From NCBI GenBank assembly GCA_036396275.1, contig DASWLD010000038.1:1-15137 (forward strand): 15,137 nt of DNA. Direction: 5' to 3'. Numbering within the stretch: position 1 is the stretch's first letter; every line of letters begins with the position of its first letter. A program made the translations under genes and the position numbers. The notes beneath the pieces are model-generated. The model was not told where the DNA came from. It saw only the letters and a list, made by a program, of their open reading frames with translations, and ran no database searches. The stretch comes from JACQFZ01 sp036396275. GTDB lineage: Bacteria; Pseudomonadota; Gammaproteobacteria; Acidiferrobacterales; Sulfurifustaceae. Below, piece after piece: positions 12,586 through 15,137 of the stretch.

Positions 12586-14259
12586 ATGCGGTTGTTTCTC
12601 GACATCGGTCATTGCGACCGATCGGCAAAACGCGGCGTCCTTACCGGTAGAACGATTGCCATCGTTTCCGATACCGCCGAGTCCGATCGCGGCGCATTGC
12701 TCGCCTGCGCCGAAGGTCTCGTCGACCGGCCCGACGCGGAACCGGCGGCCAAATCGGCTGCCACCGCCGTGGGTGACACCTACTACCTCGCGGCGGAAAC
12801 GGATACGCCCCGCGATGCCCTGGAAGAAGCCTTTGCCGGCGCGAACGTTGAGGTAAAAAACGGCGGCGAACGCGGACGCGCCGCGGTGGCGGCGGCCGCC
12901 GTGCTGCACGGGCGCAACGTGGTCGTGGGAAATGTCGGTAACGTTCGCGTATGGTGCTGCCGCGATCAGCAGATCAAGCAGTTGACGCGCGATCACCTCG
13001 AACCGCGGGCGCTACGGCGCGCGGAAATTACGCGCGCCTTCGGTCTCTCCGACGCGCTCGAGGCCGAGTACCGCGAAGACACGCTCAAGGAAGGCGACGT
13101 CTTGCTGGTAACCAGTGCCGGCGTTCACGAGGTTCTTGCGGGCGCGACGATCCTCGGAATCCTTCAGTCGGACCGCACCGCGCAACAAATGGCCGATCTC
13201 TTGACGCAACGCGCCATGGAAGCGCGTTCCGGCAGCTACGTCGGTGCGTGTGTAGCGCGCGTCGAGAAACTTCCCGCGCCGACGGCGACGGGTTCCCCGG
13301 GAACGACGCTACCCGTCATCGACGTGCCGAAAGCCGGCGAGAACGTCGACGGCTTCGTCATAGAGAAGGTAATTCTCAAGAGTCGCCGGTTCCAAATGCT
13401 GCGCGCGGAAGATCGTGAATCGGGAGAAACCGTCGCGCTGCGATTCCCCAAACCGGGATCGACCGACAACGCGCGCGCGTTCTTGCGCGCCGAACGGCTG
13501 GCGCGGCGGATCGACAGTCCGTACATACTGCGACCGCTCGCGCTGCGAACAGGCCGGCGCACGGCGCTTTACTCCGCCATCGAATATCGCCACAGCGAGA
13601 ATTTGGAAACTCGGATCCGCCGCAAGAACGGGTTACCGCTGGCGCAGGTGCTACAGCTCGGCGAACAACTCTTGGCCGCATTGGAAGCGCTGCATACCAA
13701 CGGCGTTTTCGATTGCGACCTGTGCGCGCGAAACATGTTCTACGATAAATTTACCCAACGATTGTGGCTACTCGGACTCACGCTGGATCGCGACGAGACG
13801 GAATCGGACGACACCCGAAAATCGCGATCCGGCACGCTCAGCTATCGCGCGCCGGAATTGTTTGCCGATGCTACGGCGAGCGAGCGCGGCGATATCTATG
13901 CCGCCGGGGTAACGATTTATCGCATGGCAGCGGCCGATTATCCCTACGGCAAGATTCGCGCGCCGGCCGATTGGACGGAGTCGCGCCGGTATCGACCGCT
14001 GCAGCAGCACAACAAGGCGCTGCCGCGAGAACTTGACGCCGTCTTGGAGCGCGCCTGCGCGCTTGAACCGCCACGACGCTTCGGCAGCGTCGCGCAATTC
14101 GCAGCCGCGTTGAGCGCGATTCAAGCGCAGTCAGCGGCGACGGATCTCTCGGAGAGCGGCTCGGTGAAACCGAGCGGCGGGGGTGCGCCGTGGTCGTGGT
14201 GGGTGGCGGCGGCGCTCGCCGCCGGGCTGGTTGCGTACTTACTTTTCGCGCTGCGATAG
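12586..14259 (+). CDS. Membrane-anchored PP2C-like / protein-kinase-like fusion with degenerate active sites (double pseudoenzyme)
   Basis: 557 residues, the length and layout of bifunctional Ser/Thr kinase/phosphatases: a PP2C-like half (1-228), a kinase-like half (256-512), a linker and a C-terminal TM segment (WWVAAALAAGLVAYLLFAL, 538-556). Family landmarks are clear: RVWCCRDQQIKQLTRDH, EGDVLLVTSAGVHEVL, RAEDRESGETVALRFP, ARRIDSPYILRPL, RSGTLSYRAPELF, GDIYAAGVTIYRM and YPYG. The catalytic positions are mostly gone. In PP2C, ADG is SDT (only D29 left), GDS is GNV (N119), SDG is SAG (A178) and the final DN is lost at 219-220. In the kinase, the VAIK lysine is R286, HRD is DCD (376-378), the lysine/arginine after it is C380 and DFG is GLT (397-399); D378, N383 and APE are kept. 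The frame is intact, so it is probably a scaffold or allosteric pseudoenzyme rather than decay. It is divergent from the protease operon. The start at 12586 lacks a ribosome site, but no better one is visible. Confidence 0.85.
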   Translation: MRLFLDIGHCDRSAKRGVLTGRTIAIVSDTAESDRGALLACAEGLVDRPDAEPAAKSAATAVGDTYYLAAETDTPRDALEEAFAGANVEVKNGGERGRAAVAAAAVLHGRNVVVGNVGNVRVWCCRDQQIKQLTRDHLEPRALRRAEITRAFGLSDALEAEYREDTLKEGDVLLVTSAGVHEVLAGATILGILQSDRTAQQMADLLTQRAMEARSGSYVGACVARVEKLPAPTATGSPGTTLPVIDVPKAGENVDGFVIEKVILKSRRFQMLRAEDRESGETVALRFPKPGSTDNARAFLRAERLARRIDSPYILRPLALRTGRRTALYSAIEYRHSENLETRIRRKNGLPLAQVLQLGEQLLAALEALHTNGVFDCDLCARNMFYDKFTQRLWLLGLTLDRDETESDDTRKSRSGTLSYRAPELFADATASERGDIYAAGVTIYRMAAADYPYGKIRAPADWTESRRYRPLQQHNKALPRELDAVLERACALEPPRRFGSVAQFAAALSAIQAQSAATDLSESGSVKPSGGGAPWSWWVAAALAAGLVAYLLFALR

Positions 14260-14273
14260 ATCGACCGGCCGCC

Positions 14274-14292
14274 GCGGCGCACCCTGCGCCGC
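14274..14292. terminator. Hairpin between convergent gene ends
   Basis: Perfect 8-bp stem GCGGCGCA (14274-14281) with TGCGCCGC (14285-14292) and a CCC loop, 15 nt after the stop at 14259. No T-tract on either strand, so a Rho-independent role is uncertain. Confidence 0.4.
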
Positions 14293-14331
14293 TAAGCACG
14301 CACAGCCGATGGATCAAGACGTCTTAAGCGA

Positions 14332-14499
14332 TCACGCGGCCGGTTCTTCCTCGATCGCTTTCATGCTCAGCCGAATGCGGCCTTGCTTGTCGACTTCGAG
14401 TACTTTGACTTTGACGTGATCGCCTTCGCGCAGCTTGTCGCTGACGTTTTCGACGCGCTCGCGCGAAATTTGAGTGAAGGCATGTACCTCTCCCTTCTT
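14332..14499 (-). pseudogene. pnp: C-terminal fragment of a polynucleotide phosphorylase S1 domain
   Basis: About 55 residues match the end of PNPase: KKGEVHAFTQISRERVENVS, then DHVKVKVLEVDKQGRIRLSM and an acidic tail. The first ~25 residues of the S1 fold, including the strands with the GKV and FGAFV segments, are absent, and one residue is inserted in the normally VHISQI stretch. Upstream of 14499 the frame stays open to an ATG at 14697, but those 66 residues show no resemblance to PNPase or S1 domains. rpsO, the usual neighbour of pnp, is not here. It is therefore best read as a relic left by rearrangement. A small expressed S1-like protein using the ATG at 14697 cannot be excluded. A functional pnp would have to lie elsewhere. 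Confidence 0.6.
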
Positions 14500-14651
14500 G
14501 CGCGCATCCACCCCTATCGCATATTTATCCGATGGATTGAAAAACCGTTTAGGGGATCTAGTGGATTCCTCGGCAGGCAGCGCTGCAGCACCGCGGCGCG
14601 ATACGCCAATAAATGATCGTTGTAGGCTGCGCAAAGTCGCAGGATCGGGGC

Positions 14652-14679
14652 TTGACGCCGGCGCGGTAAGCGGTTTAGC
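14652..14679 (+). promoter_or_regulatory. Candidate promoter of the TPR gene
   Basis: TTGACG (14652-14657), a 16-nt spacer and TTTAGC (14674-14679), giving a leader of about 54 nt before the ATG at 14741. The -35 is good and the -10 is weak. The rest of 14500-14740 shows no gene or other clear signal. Confidence 0.4.
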
Positions 14680-14740
14680 TTGCCACACACAGCGCAACTA
14701 TCAGCGCGCGCGCTGCCGCGAGCACGACGAGGGAAAACGG

Positions 14741-15137
14741 ATGAGCACTCCCAACTTGGACGACGAAGAACTGCTGCATCTCGCCCTGAACGCGAGCAGC
14801 GAAAATCGCCATGAAGAAGCGATTTCATATCTGAAGCAGGCGCTCAATTTGGCGCCCGCGAACGCAAAGGCGCACTATATGTTAGGCGCGGAGCATGCGC
14901 AGATCGGCCTTTACGATCGCGCCACCGAGGAAATGGCGGCGGCCGTCAAGCTCGACCCCGATCTTGTCACCGCGCACTTTCAGCTAGGGTTGCTGCACAT
15001 TACTTCCGGCAGAGCGAAGGAAGCCGAAGACGCATGGAAGCCGCTCGATCGTCTTGATCGGGAACATCCGCTCCACCTGTTCAAGACCGGCCTGCTGCAT
15101 CTCGCGCGAGATGAATTCGCCGAGTGCGGGCAGTGTT
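14741..15137 (+). CDS. Tetratricopeptide-repeat protein, N-terminal part (3' truncated by window edge)
   Basis: 132 codons are visible and the frame is open at the window end. The ATG at 14741 has GAGGG at 14729-14733, seven bases ahead. After MSTPNLDDEELLHLALNASS come consecutive 34-residue TPR units at about 7-40, 41-74 and 75-108, with canonical positions such as HEEAISYLKQALNLAPANAK, YDRATEEMAAAVKLDPDLV and AHFQLGLLHITSG. There is no signal peptide, so it is probably cytoplasmic. TPRs mediate protein-protein contacts; the partner is unknown because downstream genes are not visible. Confidence 0.88.
   Translation, partial: MSTPNLDDEELLHLALNASSENRHEEAISYLKQALNLAPANAKAHYMLGAEHAQIGLYDRATEEMAAAVKLDPDLVTAHFQLGLLHITSGRAKEAEDAWKPLDRLDREHPLHLFKTGLLHLARDEFAECGQC

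Overview
The window looks like a chromosomal segment of a GC-rich gammaproteobacterium. The evidence is the conserved order rpsP-rimM-trmD-rplS followed by xerD, a Rep-type helicase, an MlaA lipoprotein, MtnC, and a kinase/phosphatase fusion of a type seen in proteobacteria. The interspersed inverted-repeat element and the secreted S8 protease style recall Xanthomonadales-like lineages, but that placement is inference. No tRNA, rRNA, CRISPR array, transposase or prophage gene was seen.

Layout. 1-1206 (+): C-terminal part of a Rep-like helicase with altered motifs. 1353-2078 (+): unknown two-TM membrane protein. 2083-2687: a ~605-bp non-coding element with long terminal inverted repeats and nested hairpins. 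3586-2690, 4049-3570, 5782-4016, 6145-5801, 6972-6214, 7503-6994 and 7861-7613 (all -): an operon read as rpsP, rimM, trmD, rplS, a periplasmic helical-repeat protein, ogt and xerD, with a promoter near 7930-7956. 8800-7973 (-): mlaA. 8958-9215 (+): small basic protein. 9314-9994 (+): mtnC. 12008-9984 (-): secreted S8 protease with PKD-like and CFI-box C-terminal regions, preceded after 2 nt by a small lipoprotein (12379-12011) resembling an S8 propeptide/I9 inhibitor. 12586-14259 (+): PP2C-kinase fusion whose catalytic residues are largely lost in both halves. 14499-14332 (-): fragment of a PNPase S1 domain. 14741-end (+): start of a TPR protein.

Functional themes. The minus-strand operon couples ribosomal proteins with 16S and tRNA maturation (RimM, TrmD), DNA alkylation repair and chromosome dimer resolution. 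The cell-envelope theme is carried by MlaA, the protease/propeptide pair and the membrane-anchored pseudoenzyme. The observations most worth following are the double pseudoenzyme at 12586-14259, the lipoprotein propeptide/S8 protease pair at 9984-12379, the palindromic element at 2083-2687, and the PNPase remnant.
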